Assembly (NCBI GenBank): GCA_017455065.1
Contig: JAFTBU010000049.1
Location: 124,001 to 188,000 of the forward strand
Source of the DNA: Bacteroidales bacterium
GTDB lineage: Bacteria; Bacteroidota; Bacteroidia; Bacteroidales; UBA932
Direction: 5' to 3'
DNA length: 64,000 bases
Shown here: one piece after another, positions 10,814 to 20,251 of the stretch
Layout: every line of letters begins with the position of its first letter
Position numbering within the stretch: the first letter of the stretch is position 1
Notes under the pieces: generated by a model
Database searches by the model: none
What the model saw: only the letters and a program-made list of their open reading frames with translations
What the model was told of the DNA's origin: nothing
Translations under genes and position numbers: made by a program

Positions 10814-12448
10814 TCACAAACTCAGGCAAATGCCGGCGGTAAAATTGACGCCTTGCTCCACCATCGTGGGGATCTCCCTGGCGGCCATGCCGGCGAGGTT
10901 GTCACCCCTCAGCCAGACCGACCAGCGGCTGTCCAGTTTGTACTCGGCGCTGATGCCGGGACTGACCCAGAAGGGGGTGTTGAAGGCCTTGTCTTCATAG
11001 GCGCACAGGCGGGGTGTCTCGAAACTCAGGCTGACCCCGAAATAGATGCGCTCCATGAAGTTGTAAACGAACCTGAAATCACCGCTGAACATAGGGAGGT
11101 CCACCATGTAGGTGTACTGGGTGAGGTTGGTCCTGCGGAAACGGAAATCCGCGTCAGCCTCCACCCTGGGGTTCTTGTATCCGAGGAAGAGGTCGGCGTA
11201 GGCCATGGCGTAATCCACATAGGTGACGCCGCTCCAGAGGTAGCCGCCGGCGTTGCGCACCCTCATCAGGGGGGCGTCGTCATAGCTGGCGTAACCGCCC
11301 TTGAGGCTGTAGCTCAACTGCGGCAGCAGCTCGCCGCTCAAGCCGGCCCAGGCGTTGAATTTCTCATCTGTAACTGTCGTATAATCACCCGAATAGACGG
11401 GATAATAGAAGGGTACGTTTTCTTTCAGGTCAGAGTAGGAAGAACGGTAGAGTCCTCCCTTGAGGCCTCCGGAAAGCTTCACCCTGCCCTTGACAATGTC
11501 GGCGCTGACGCTGACGTCGGGGTGTATCCCCAAGGCACCGGCCATGTCCAGGGCGGCACCGGCGGAGATGTCGAATATGCCGTGACGGAATATGAACTTG
11601 GGAGTGACGCCCGCGTTCCAGACCGCCTTGTCCTCGGCGGGATAGCGCTGGTATCCGGCACGGACGTCGAAGGCGAGCGAGAATACCCGGCGTCTCACCG
11701 GACCGAAGGACGCGTCGAAAGCGAGATTCATCCCGGGGACCCGCAGATTATCGATCATATGCACGAAGTTGTCCTGGCCGTAGGTACCCTTGATGGAGAC
11801 GTCATAGTTGAAGGCGTTCCTGGCGGCGTTGAGGGATTTGATCCTCAGGCCTGCCGTGGCACTGTGGTAGAAACCGGTGTTCAGGCTGTTGGAATTGTAA
11901 CGTCCCATATAGTGGACGTCCCAGCTCAGCTCCGAAGAGGGGAAGAGGAAGGCTCCCCTGGCACCGGCCTTCTCGCGGAAGTCGTAGCCTTTGAAGAAGC
12001 TGCCCTGGACCGCCTGCAGGGTGGCGTCCAGATTGCGGTAGCGGCCGGCATAGCCATAGCCGTCCTGGTACAGGCTCACCCTGGCCCTTCCGTTTCTGAC
12101 GGGCGACCAGACTGCGTACAGCTCGGGATGGAGGGTGTAGCCGGCGCCGGCACGGACATAAAGGGTCGTGCCGTCATAGACTGAAGCCTCGGGGGTGACC
12201 CTCACCGAATAAGGGCTGAATTCATAGGCGCCCTTGTAGGGATTGTCGAAGACGGAATAATCGAAATTGTAATCGAACTTGAGCAGGGTGTCGGGGACGG
12301 AGAAAGCCGTGGCCGGTTTGGCCACGCCGCTCATGTCGCTCATGTAGTCGTTGGTCACCTGCACCTGCTGGTTGAGGTTCTGGGCCGATGCCGAGGCGGC
12401 GCATGCCAGCATGGCCGCGCCCAGGAATATATGTCGTGCTTTCATCAT
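10814..12448 (-). CDS. Outer-membrane beta-barrel protein, TonB-receptor-barrel-like
   Basis: 544 residues with a signal peptide (cleaved after ASA, about residue 22). The rest alternates polar and aromatic residues in strands separated by short turns, and it ends in a hydrophobic strand (…VNFTAGICLSL), as in outer-membrane barrels. I see no plug domain or TonB box, so active transport is not supported. Its ATG overlaps the stop of the upstream TPR gene (ATGA at 12445-12448). The pair may be a partnership between a periplasmic TPR scaffold and a barrel; function unknown. Confidence 0.75.
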   Translation of the reverse strand: MMKARHIFLGAAMLACAASASAQNLNQQVQVTNDYMSDMSGVAKPATAFSVPDTLLKFDYNFDYSVFDNPYKGAYEFSPYSVRVTPEASVYDGTTLYVRAGAGYTLHPELYAVWSPVRNGRARVSLYQDGYGYAGRYRNLDATLQAVQGSFFKGYDFREKAGARGAFLFPSSELSWDVHYMGRYNSNSLNTGFYHSATAGLRIKSLNAARNAFNYDVSIKGTYGQDNFVHMIDNLRVPGMNLAFDASFGPVRRRVFSLAFDVRAGYQRYPAEDKAVWNAGVTPKFIFRHGIFDISAGAALDMAGALGIHPDVSVSADIVKGRVKLSGGLKGGLYRSSYSDLKENVPFYYPVYSGDYTTVTDEKFNAWAGLSGELLPQLSYSLKGGYASYDDAPLMRVRNAGGYLWSGVTYVDYAMAYADLFLGYKNPRVEADADFRFRRTNLTQYTYMVDLPMFSGDFRFVYNFMERIYFGVSLSFETPRLCAYEDKAFNTPFWVSPGISAEYKLDSRWSVWLRGDNLAGMAAREIPTMVEQGVNFTAGICLSL

Positions 12449-15414
12449 TTCTTGAGTGTTTCGAGACGGTCCAGTCTCAGTTTGACATTGTCCTGCACGT
12501 CATCGTCGGGGCCGGAGGCCTGATAGCCGTCGCGTATGCTCTCGTAAGTGGCCTGGGCCTGGTCGAGCATATGCCTTTCGATGAACGAATCGCCGAGGAC
12601 GAGGAATGCGCAGGCCAGCCAGTACTGCTGGGCGGTGGAGGCGGAACTGAAGGCATAGACGGACTTCTCCACATCCTCGAAGCGTCCCCTCTCGTACTGG
12701 TCCTTGATGATGAGATACCAGGCTTCGGCGCCTTCAGGAGTCGAAGCTTCGGAGGACAGGGAGCGGAAAATCTCCAGGGCCTCGTCGCGGCGGCTGGTGG
12801 CGAGCATGGACTTGGCAGTCACATAATCAGCTTCCCGGCGGAGGGAGGCGTCCTTGGAGCCGGATTTGACAGCGGCGGCGGCAATGATGGCGGAAGGATA
12901 ATCGTGCGAACGGAAGGCGGCCCTCATCATGCCCTGGCGGGCGAGGGGCTTGTTGTCCTCCAGCCTGGCCTCGGTCAGGAGCATGGCATAACCTTCATAG
13001 GCATCTTTGTAATGCTCCAGGTCGTAGGAGAGGCGGGCGTAGTTTACGAGGGAGAGTTCGGCGAAATGACCGCTCTTGTCCATGCCGTAGGCTTCCTTGT
13101 ATTTGTCGCAGGCCTTTTCTTTGTCTCCCAGGGACTTGTAGCACTCAGCCATGTAGAAGACGGCCTGGGCGCGGGAAGAGCCCTCGGGATAGGTGTCCAG
13201 ATATTTCTGGAGGGACCCGAGCGCCTGCTGCCAGCTGGAAGCGAGGAAGAGCTGCTCGGCCGTGCTGAAATACAGGGCTTCCCTGTCGGCTTCGGAGATG
13301 GATGCGTTGATGCGGTTCTCCTCGAGATATTCGAGATATTTCTGCGGCTGCTTGCGGGCCTGGTAGATGGATTCTATGGCCTGGAGTGCGTCGGCGGCAT
13401 ATTCACTGCCCCGCATCGAGCTCACCACCTGCTTGTAGCGGTCGAGGGCCTGGTCGTATTCATGCTCGTTGCGATAGACCATACCCTCCCCTATCAGGGC
13501 CTTGGCGCGGTAGGCGGGGTCGGAGGTGTTGGTGCGCAGCAGCTCGAAGGCGCGGATGGCGTCTTCGGGCTTGGAGATCTCCATCTGGGAGCGCCCGAGC
13601 TCATACATCGCCTCGTCGTACATGGGTGCCGACGGGGAGGCCTTCTCCACTTTGGCGAGGGTCGAAGCCTTCTGGCGCTTGTTGGCATTCAGTCCGTAGG
13701 CGAGGGCCCGCATGTAGTAAGGGTAGATGTTGTCGGGCGAATCGAAGGCCTGCTCCAAGGCTCCGTAGGAGTTGATGGCGGCCTTGTAGTCCCTGCGGGC
13801 GAAGTCGCAGTCAGCCCTGCGTGTCATGGCATCCTCGCGCCAGGTCTTCTCGCCTGAGGCGACATAATTGTCGAACCAGCGGGCGGCCGTGTCGTAATTG
13901 CCGAGTTTATAATGGCTGTAGGCGATGTTCAGGGGGAGCATCCTGCCCATGGGACTGCCGTCCAGGGCGGAGAGGTTGTACAGGTCGGAATAGAGGTCCG
14001 CCGCCTCCGAGTAACGCTCGGTGCGGTAATAGCTCTCGGCCAGCTGGTAACGGGAAAGCTGGTTGAAGGGATTCTGGTGAGGGAGGTAGAAGGAAGCCGC
14101 CCTGAAGCAGGGTATGGCATCCCGGTAGGCCCCGGCGTCATAGAGCTGCACTCCGCGCAGGAAATTGGCCTTCATGTAGTTGGATGTCTCATCGGGGCTC
14201 AGCTCGTCGATGCAGTCGTAGGCTTCGACGGCGGCGGCGTAATCCCTCTTGACGAGGGCCGTGAGGGCCATGTAGCCGTAGATCTGGTCACCTTTGCGGC
14301 TGGTGGAATAGCGCTTGATATACTCCTCGAAACCGGAGGTGTCCTGGTTCAGGTCGAAGGCGAGCTTGGCGTAGTTGAAGAGGGCGTCCTCGGTGATCTC
14401 GGGGTCGAAAGCCACCACAGAGGCATCCCTGAAAGCGGTGAGGGCGGCCACCTGGTTGCGGGTGTGGATGTAGGCGTTGCCCAGATGGTAGTTGGCTATC
14501 TGCCCGAGGGAGTCGGACCTGTCGGGCATCTTGGAGTAGTTCTCTATGGCTCCGGGATAGTCCTCGACGGCATACAGCACCGACCCGGCGTAGAAATAGT
14601 CGGAACGGGTCATGTCCTCCCGGTAGGAGGCGTCGTAGAATTCGCGGGCTTTCTCCTTGTCGCCCTGCACGAGGTAGGACTCAGAGATGATCCTGGCGAG
14701 ATGCTCCCGGCGCTCCCCCGTGGAAGCCTCGAAGACTTCGGGGAAATTGGCGATGACATAGTCGTAGTTCTTCCGCATGAACTCGCAGTCCAGGATGTAG
14801 AAGCGGCAGAGCTCGGCAAAACGGGGGTCGGACTGGGCCTTGGCGAACCAGGAGATGGCCTCGTCGAAATTGGCGTCGGCATAGGACATGAAGCCCAGGG
14901 CATAGCGGGAAGGAGCCGTGTAGTCTGTGAATTCCATGTCCTGCAAGGCCAGGAAGCGTTTGCGGGCTTCGGGATAGGAGACCCTGTCATAGTCGCAGTA
15001 GCCCCGCTTGAAAGTATATTCGGGCACCTGGTCGCGGTAGAGCCTGCGGGTGTCGACCTTGTCCAGCCATGCGGCAGCTTCGGTGTAGTTGCCTTCGTCG
15101 AAGAGGTTCAGTCCCTGGAGGAAATACACCTGGGAGGAGAGAGGCTTCCCGCCGGGCTGGGCTTCGTAGATGTCCAGGAGCTTGAGGGCGTCGGGGCTCT
15201 TCATCTTCAGCGCACACAGGAGCGCATAGCTGGAAGACGTGGGGTCGTCCGGGATGGACTGGAAAAGGGTCTTGGCCTGCTCGTACATCCCGGAATCGTA
15301 GAGCCGGAGCGCCTCCCTGCGGACCTGGAGATAATCCCCGTCGGCGGCCCGGGAAGGAACGCCCAGCGCCAGGACGGCGGCGAGCATGGTTATAAGTGCT
15401 TTTACTCTCATCAT
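12445..15414 (-). CDS. Large secreted tetratricopeptide-repeat protein
   Basis: 989 residues: a signal peptide (1 to ~23) and then almost nothing but TPR-like helical hairpins, recognisable by repeated A-x-x-W/Y-x-x-K/R and Y-x-x-A-I/L patterns such as GNYTEAAAWLDKV, GNYDTAARWFDNY and GDKEKACDKYKEA. I estimate about 20 or more hairpins. TPR arrays bind peptides or scaffold complexes; here the location is the periplasm or outer-membrane inner face. It is translationally coupled to the barrel gene downstream, the only functional clue. Promoter at 15433-15440. Confidence 0.85.
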   Translation of the reverse strand: MMRVKALITMLAAVLALGVPSRAADGDYLQVRREALRLYDSGMYEQAKTLFQSIPDDPTSSSYALLCALKMKSPDALKLLDIYEAQPGGKPLSSQVYFLQGLNLFDEGNYTEAAAWLDKVDTRRLYRDQVPEYTFKRGYCDYDRVSYPEARKRFLALQDMEFTDYTAPSRYALGFMSYADANFDEAISWFAKAQSDPRFAELCRFYILDCEFMRKNYDYVIANFPEVFEASTGERREHLARIISESYLVQGDKEKAREFYDASYREDMTRSDYFYAGSVLYAVEDYPGAIENYSKMPDRSDSLGQIANYHLGNAYIHTRNQVAALTAFRDASVVAFDPEITEDALFNYAKLAFDLNQDTSGFEEYIKRYSTSRKGDQIYGYMALTALVKRDYAAAVEAYDCIDELSPDETSNYMKANFLRGVQLYDAGAYRDAIPCFRAASFYLPHQNPFNQLSRYQLAESYYRTERYSEAADLYSDLYNLSALDGSPMGRMLPLNIAYSHYKLGNYDTAARWFDNYVASGEKTWREDAMTRRADCDFARRDYKAAINSYGALEQAFDSPDNIYPYYMRALAYGLNANKRQKASTLAKVEKASPSAPMYDEAMYELGRSQMEISKPEDAIRAFELLRTNTSDPAYRAKALIGEGMVYRNEHEYDQALDRYKQVVSSMRGSEYAADALQAIESIYQARKQPQKYLEYLEENRINASISEADREALYFSTAEQLFLASSWQQALGSLQKYLDTYPEGSSRAQAVFYMAECYKSLGDKEKACDKYKEAYGMDKSGHFAELSLVNYARLSYDLEHYKDAYEGYAMLLTEARLEDNKPLARQGMMRAAFRSHDYPSAIIAAAAVKSGSKDASLRREADYVTAKSMLATSRRDEALEIFRSLSSEASTPEGAEAWYLIIKDQYERGRFEDVEKSVYAFSSASTAQQYWLACAFLVLGDSFIERHMLDQAQATYESIRDGYQASGPDDDVQDNVKLRLDRLETLKK

Positions 15415-15432
15415 AATCTTTTTACAATCCTA

Positions 15433-15440
15433 CAAATTTA
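15433..15440 (-). promoter_or_regulatory. -7 element TAAATTTG for the TPR/barrel unit
   Basis: Exact minus-strand TAnnTTTG, 18 bases before the TPR ATG at 15414. No TTG at the usual -33 distance. It is back to back with the ftsE promoter. Confidence 0.65.
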
Positions 15441-15453
15441 CTGATTTTTAAGC

Positions 15454-15461
15454 TATATTTG
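15454..15461 (+). promoter_or_regulatory. -7 element TATATTTG for ftsE-nth
   Basis: Exact TAnnTTTG, 31 bases before the ftsE ATG. No good -33 TTG. It is divergent from the TPR promoter 13 bases away. Confidence 0.65.
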
Positions 15462-15492
15462 CAGTATCCGGTCAAACAAAAACCGACAATTT

Positions 15493-16197
15493 ATGAACAC
15501 CGTAATATCGTTCCGTGACGCATTCATCATCAACGGCGAAAATGTCGTCGTAAACAATCTCGACATGGACGTATTCCAGGGCGACCTGGTCTATATAGTC
15601 GGCAAGGTCGGCACAGGCAAGACATCCATAATCCGTACCATAATCGCCGAAAACAAACTGGAAAAAGGTCACGGAGTCGTCTGCGGCTTCACCCTCGAGG
15701 GCATAAAGGCCAAGGATATACCTTTCCTGCGCCGCCGCCTCGGGGTGGTGTTCCAGGATTTCCAGCTCCTGATGGACCGGAGCGTGCATGACAATCTCGA
15801 ATTCGTGCTGAAGGCCACCGGGTGGAAGGACCCCGGCGCCATGGACACCCGTATCGCGGAGGTGCTCGAAGCCGTCGGCATGCAGACCAAGTCCCACAAG
15901 ATGCCCCATCAGCTCTCCGGCGGAGAGCAGCAGCGCATCGCCATCGCCAGGGCCCTGCTGAACGAGCCCGAGGTGATTATAGCTGACGAGCCCACCGGCA
16001 ATCTCGACAACGAGACCGCCGACGGCATCCTCTCGCTGCTGAAAAAGATCAACGAGCAGAAAGGCACCGCCATAGTGATGGTCACCCACAATCGCTCCAT
16101 CTTCGAGAAATACCCGGGGCGCGTCTTCGTCTGCAAGGACGAGACTTGCCAGGAGAACAAGGGCGGAGAGGTGATAGACCTGTCGATAAGCATATGA
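15493..16197 (+). CDS. ftsE: Cell-division ABC transporter ATP-binding protein
   Basis: 234 residues, a single ABC ATPase domain. Walker A GKVGTGKT at 37-44, Q-loop in VVFQDFQLL, signature LSGGEQQR, Walker B VIIADEPTGNLD and the H-loop VMVTHN are all present. FtsE works with membrane partner FtsX to activate septal peptidoglycan hydrolases. No ftsX is adjacent, but the FtsE-type VFQDFQLL and DEPTGNLD blocks support the name over a generic LolD-type ATPase. A C-terminal extension of ~20 residues holds two Cys (VCKDETCQE) of unknown meaning. The stop overlaps the nth start (ATGA at 16194-16197). Confidence 0.85.
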   Translation: MNTVISFRDAFIINGENVVVNNLDMDVFQGDLVYIVGKVGTGKTSIIRTIIAENKLEKGHGVVCGFTLEGIKAKDIPFLRRRLGVVFQDFQLLMDRSVHDNLEFVLKATGWKDPGAMDTRIAEVLEAVGMQTKSHKMPHQLSGGEQQRIAIARALLNEPEVIIADEPTGNLDNETADGILSLLKKINEQKGTAIVMVTHNRSIFEKYPGRVFVCKDETCQENKGGEVIDLSISI

Positions 16198-16832
16198 CAC
16201 TCGCCGGGAGATTCGAGGGCATCCTGGGATATTTCCAGGAGCACATGCCCTCCGCACAGACAGAGCTGGTCTACCACGATCCATTCCAGCTGCTGGTGGC
16301 AGTGATACTGTCGGCCCAGTGCACGGACAAAAGGGTCAATATGACCACCCCCGCCCTGTTCGCCCGCTTCCCAGATGCCGCCAGCATGGCCCAGGCCTCC
16401 CCGGAAGAGATCCTCCCCCTGATCAAGTCCATCTCCTACCCCAATTCCAAAGCCGCGCACCTCGCGGGCATGGCGCGCAAGCTCGTCTCCGATTTCGGCG
16501 GCGAAGTGCCTTCCGGGACAGCTGAACTGATGACCCTCCCCGGCGTGGGCCGCAAGACCGCCAATGTCATGGCTTCGGTCGTCTGGAACGAGCCCGTGAT
16601 AGCCGTGGATACCCATGTGTTCAGGGTCTCCCGCCGTCTGGGACTGTCCCGCGGCAGGACTCCGGAGGCCGTAGAAAAGGATTTGGAGCGCCACACCCCT
16701 GCGGAGTTGCGCCCCATCTGCCATCACTGGCTTATCCTTCACGGCCGCTACACCTGCACCGCAAAATCCCCGAAATGCGGGGATTGTCCTTTGCGGCCTT
16801 GGTGCAGGACCTACGAAAAATCTATTTTATAA
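16194..16832 (+). CDS. nth: Endonuclease III (DNA glycosylase/AP lyase)
   Basis: 212 residues from the ATG at 16194; this start is chosen because it makes the usual ATGA overlap with ftsE and gives the normal N-terminus (MTLAGRF…), while an upstream in-frame start would run 48 bases into ftsE. Nth excises oxidised pyrimidines and cuts the abasic site. The helix-hairpin-helix LPGVGRKTA supplies the catalytic Lys, VDTHV supplies the catalytic Asp, and the C-terminal [4Fe-4S] motif C-x6-C-x2-C-x5-C is complete (CTAKSPKCGDCPLRPWC). Its last 11 bases overlap the convergent phosphohexomutase gene. Confidence 0.94.
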   Translation: MTLAGRFEGILGYFQEHMPSAQTELVYHDPFQLLVAVILSAQCTDKRVNMTTPALFARFPDAASMAQASPEEILPLIKSISYPNSKAAHLAGMARKLVSDFGGEVPSGTAELMTLPGVGRKTANVMASVVWNEPVIAVDTHVFRVSRRLGLSRGRTPEAVEKDLERHTPAELRPICHHWLILHGRYTCTAKSPKCGDCPLRPWCRTYEKSIL

Positions 16833-18480
16833 GCTGGGCCTTCATGCTCTCGATGCGGTCCTGGGCGTCGTCGCCCTTGGCACCGAAGTAGAACTTGATC
16901 TTGGGCTCGGTACCCGAAGGCCTCACTGAAACCACGTCTCCGGCTTCGTCGAAGAACTGGAGCACGTTCGAAGAAGGCTGTCCGGTCTTCTCAGGCTCGA
17001 GGTAGTCCACGACCTTCACCACAGGGGATCCGCAGAGCTCTGCGGGAGGATTGCTGCGCAGGTCCACCATCATCTGCTGGATCTCGCGGGAGCCGCTGAT
17101 ACCCTTGCGCACGATGGACACCAGGCCTTCCTTGCGGTAGCCGTATTCCTTGTAGATCTTCTGCATGAGCTGATACAGGGTCAGGCCCTGGTCGGCCGCC
17201 CATGCTGCGCACTCTGCGACCATCATGCAGCTCACCTGGGCGTCCTTGTCACGGACGAACTGGCCTACGTTGAAGCCATAGCTCTCCTCGCCGCCGCAGA
17301 TGAACTCTCCGTCGGCCTCGCGCCTCTTGACTATTTCGGCTATGTACTTGAAGCCGGTGAGCACATTGTACACGGGTACGCCGAAGCTCTTGCAGATATC
17401 GGTGATGAGTTCGGTGGTGACTATGGTCTTCACCACATACTTGCCCTCGCCGAGCTTTCCGAGCTCCTTCCAGCGGGTGAGAATGTAGTAGGTGAGCATG
17501 GAAGCGGTCTGGTTGCCGTTGAACAGCACCATCCTGCCGTCATTGTCCCGCACTGCTATACCCATGCGGTCGGCGTCGGGGTCGGTGCCCATGACAATGT
17601 CGGCACCTGTCCTGTCGGCAGCCTCGAGAGCCATCTTCAGGGCGGCGGGCTCCTCGGGGTTCGGCGAGATCACCGTCGGGAAATTGCCGTCGCTGATGTC
17701 CTGCTCGGGGACATGGATGATGTTGTGGAAGCCGATGCGGCCGAGGATATCGGGCACCATCCTCACTCCGCAGCCGTGCAGAGGGGTGTAGACTATCTTT
17801 ATGTCGGAGTGCCTCTTGCAGGCTTCGGGACTGAGCGAGAGGGATACCAGGTCGGAAAGGTAGCGCTCGTCCACTTCCTTGCCCATTGGCTCGATGGGAG
17901 CCATGTCGTCGGAGGTGAATTTCACCATGGAAGGATCGGTGATCTTGGCCACCTCGGCCACGATCTCCTTGTCCACGGGAGAAGTCACCTGGCCGCCGTC
18001 GGACCAGGACACCTTGTAGCCGTTGTACTCCTTGGGGTTGTGGGAGGCGGTGATCATCACACCTGCCACGGCGCCCTTGAGACGCACTGCATAGCTCATT
18101 TCGGGAGTGGGGCGGATATTGTCGAAGATATAGACATGGATGCCGTTGGCCGCGAGGACGTCCGCGGTGATGCGGGCGAATTCCTTGGAATTGTTCCTGC
18201 TGTCATAGGAGATGCAGACCTTGAGGTCGCTTCCTACGACATGGGCCTTGATGTAGTTGGCAAGTCCCTGGGTGGCCATACCGACCGTGTATTTGTTCAT
18301 CCTGTTGGTTCCGACGCCCATCAGGCCCCTGAGGCCTCCGGTGCCGAATTCGAGGTTGCGGTAGAAGGCATCTTCGAAACCTGCGGGGTCCTCGTTGCGG
18401 AGCTGGAGCACCTGCATCTTGGTCTGCTGGTCGAAATCTCCTTCGAGCCACGAAGCGGCTACTTTTTCAAATTCTTTCAT
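16822..18480 (-). CDS. Phosphoglucomutase/phosphomannomutase
   Basis: 552 residues with the four blocks of alpha-D-phosphohexomutases: phosphoserine loop TASHNPKEYNGYK, metal loop DPDADRMG, sugar-binding GEESYGF and phosphate-binding RPSGTEPKIKFYF. The enzyme interconverts hexose 1- and 6-phosphates and feeds glycogen and nucleotide-sugar synthesis; glucose versus mannose preference cannot be told from sequence. The length fits the long phospho-sugar mutase subgroup (PgcA-like). Promoter at 18521-18528. The 3' end overlaps nth. Confidence 0.92.
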   Translation of the reverse strand: MKEFEKVAASWLEGDFDQQTKMQVLQLRNEDPAGFEDAFYRNLEFGTGGLRGLMGVGTNRMNKYTVGMATQGLANYIKAHVVGSDLKVCISYDSRNNSKEFARITADVLAANGIHVYIFDNIRPTPEMSYAVRLKGAVAGVMITASHNPKEYNGYKVSWSDGGQVTSPVDKEIVAEVAKITDPSMVKFTSDDMAPIEPMGKEVDERYLSDLVSLSLSPEACKRHSDIKIVYTPLHGCGVRMVPDILGRIGFHNIIHVPEQDISDGNFPTVISPNPEEPAALKMALEAADRTGADIVMGTDPDADRMGIAVRDNDGRMVLFNGNQTASMLTYYILTRWKELGKLGEGKYVVKTIVTTELITDICKSFGVPVYNVLTGFKYIAEIVKRREADGEFICGGEESYGFNVGQFVRDKDAQVSCMMVAECAAWAADQGLTLYQLMQKIYKEYGYRKEGLVSIVRKGISGSREIQQMMVDLRSNPPAELCGSPVVKVVDYLEPEKTGQPSSNVLQFFDEAGDVVSVRPSGTEPKIKFYFGAKGDDAQDRIESMKAQLIK

Positions 18481-18520
18481 ATGGTCTGGTATTAATTTAG
18501 TTTTTTCGATTTAATTCTTA

Positions 18521-18528
18521 CAAATATA
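18521..18528 (-). promoter_or_regulatory. -7 element TATATTTG for the phosphohexomutase gene
   Basis: Exact minus-strand TAnnTTTG, 40 bases before the ATG at 18480. The rest of the 100-base divergent gap is AT-rich; a weaker TAATTTTA at 18551-18558 could serve the rightward kinase gene. Confidence 0.6.
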
Positions 18529-18580
18529 CCAATTATTCCCACAAAATATTTAATTTTACTCCGCCTGAATAAAAAAAATT

Positions 18581-20251
18581 ATGGTCAAAGTTTACTGCGT
18601 CAACACCGGCACCTACGGAGAATTCCAGGAAGGCGCCACCTTGCAGGACATCATCCCTGCCTTCGACTTCGAAAGACCCTATCCCATACTCGCCGCCAGG
18701 GTGAACAATGTCACCCAGGGCCTGAAGTACCGTCTGTACAACAACAGGGACGTGGAATTCCTGGACTACCGCAGCTACAACGGCCGCGGTGTCTACTGCC
18801 GTTCGCTCTGTTTCCTGCTCTGCAAGGCCGTCCAGGACGTCTTCCCGGGCTGCAGGATCACCCTGCGCCGTCCCATCTCCAAAGGCTACTTCTGCCATTT
18901 CAGCAAGCCGGACGGCAGCGACCCCAGCCCCCGCGACGTGGAACTCATCTCAGAGCGGATGAAGGAGATAGTCGAGGCGGACTTCCTTTTCAGGCGCCAT
19001 GAAGTGCGGGTCGAAGAGGCCATAAAGATATTCACCGACCTGGGCTACGACGACAAGGTCAAGCTCCTCAGGACCAGCGACCAGCTGTACATCAGCTACT
19101 ACACCCTCGGGGACAGCGCCGACTATTACTACGACGCCCTGCTGCCCTCCGCCGGATACTTGAAAGTATGGGCCCTCATGCCCTATGAAAAAGGCTTCAT
19201 CCTGAGGGTCCCGGACCGCCACCACCCGGAGGACCTGGCCCCCTTCATCGAGCAGAAGAAGACCTTCGAAGTGTTCTCCGAGATCGCCAGGTGGAACAGC
19301 ATAATGGGCCTGGAGAACGTCGGCGACGTCAACGCCGCCTGCCTCAAGGGCAATGCCAGCGACCTCATCCAGGTGGCCGAAGCCCTGCAGGAAAAGAAGA
19401 TAGTCCAGATAGCCGAAGAGATAGACAAGCGTTTCCACGACGAGGAGCACCCCGTCCGGGTCGTGCTCATCACGGGGCCTAGCAGCAGCGGCAAGACCAC
19501 TTTCTGCCACCGCCTCTCCATACAGCTCAAGGCCTGCGGCCTGCATCCCTGCTTCTTCTCCACCGACGATTATTTCGTCAACAGGGCCGACACCCCCAGG
19601 CTCCCCGACGGCAGCTTCGATTTCGACAATTTCGAGACCGTGGACCATGCCGCACTGGAGAAGGATGTGCTGAAGCTCCTCGCGGGCGAGAGCGTCGAAG
19701 TGCCCGAGTACAATTTCCGCACGGGCATACGCGAGTACAACGGCAAGACCATACAGATGGATGACGACACGGTGCTGCTCATCGAGGGCATCCACGCCCT
19801 GAACCCCGCCCTCATCCCCAACGTGGACGAAGGCTGCAAGTTCCGCGTGTTCATCGGCACCCTCACCAGCATCTCCCTGGACGACCACAACAGCATCCCC
19901 ACCAGCGACAACCGCCTGCTGCGCAGGATAGTGCGCGATTTCAACAAAGGGGCCTTCACCGCCCAGGAGACCATACGCCAGTGGCCGAACGTCCGCTGCG
20001 CCGAGGTAAAGTGGATATATCCTTACCAGGAAACAGCGGACGTCCTGTTCAATTCAGCCTATCTGATGGAATTCGCGGTGCTCCGCAACCACGCGGAGAG
20101 GATACTCGCGACCGTGCCGCGCAACTGCCGCGAATACGGCGAGACCCACAGGCTCCTGAAGTTCCTGCACTATTTCGTGCCGGTCTCCGACAAGGATGTG
20201 CCCGCGACCTCGCTGATCCGCAGTTTCATCGGCGGCAGCAGCTTCAATTAG
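18581..20251 (+). CDS. TGS/tRNA-synthetase-like/uridine kinase fusion (nucleoside kinase)
   Basis: 556 residues in three parts: an N-terminal TGS-like ubiquitin-fold domain (~1-60), a segment resembling the threonyl-tRNA synthetase second additional domain (~60-260), and a C-terminal P-loop kinase of the uridine kinase/phosphoribulokinase family (~285-490) with Walker A GPSSSGKTT, TDDYFVNR and LIEGIHALNP. The kinase part would phosphorylate a nucleoside; substrate and the purpose of the synthetase-like front are not known from sequence. This architecture occurs in Bacteroidetes and Firmicutes. It converges on the SGNH gene with a 4-base overlap. Confidence 0.88.
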   Translation: MVKVYCVNTGTYGEFQEGATLQDIIPAFDFERPYPILAARVNNVTQGLKYRLYNNRDVEFLDYRSYNGRGVYCRSLCFLLCKAVQDVFPGCRITLRRPISKGYFCHFSKPDGSDPSPRDVELISERMKEIVEADFLFRRHEVRVEEAIKIFTDLGYDDKVKLLRTSDQLYISYYTLGDSADYYYDALLPSAGYLKVWALMPYEKGFILRVPDRHHPEDLAPFIEQKKTFEVFSEIARWNSIMGLENVGDVNAACLKGNASDLIQVAEALQEKKIVQIAEEIDKRFHDEEHPVRVVLITGPSSSGKTTFCHRLSIQLKACGLHPCFFSTDDYFVNRADTPRLPDGSFDFDNFETVDHAALEKDVLKLLAGESVEVPEYNFRTGIREYNGKTIQMDDDTVLLIEGIHALNPALIPNVDEGCKFRVFIGTLTSISLDDHNSIPTSDNRLLRRIVRDFNKGAFTAQETIRQWPNVRCAEVKWIYPYQETADVLFNSAYLMEFAVLRNHAERILATVPRNCREYGETHRLLKFLHYFVPVSDKDVPATSLIRSFIGGSSFN

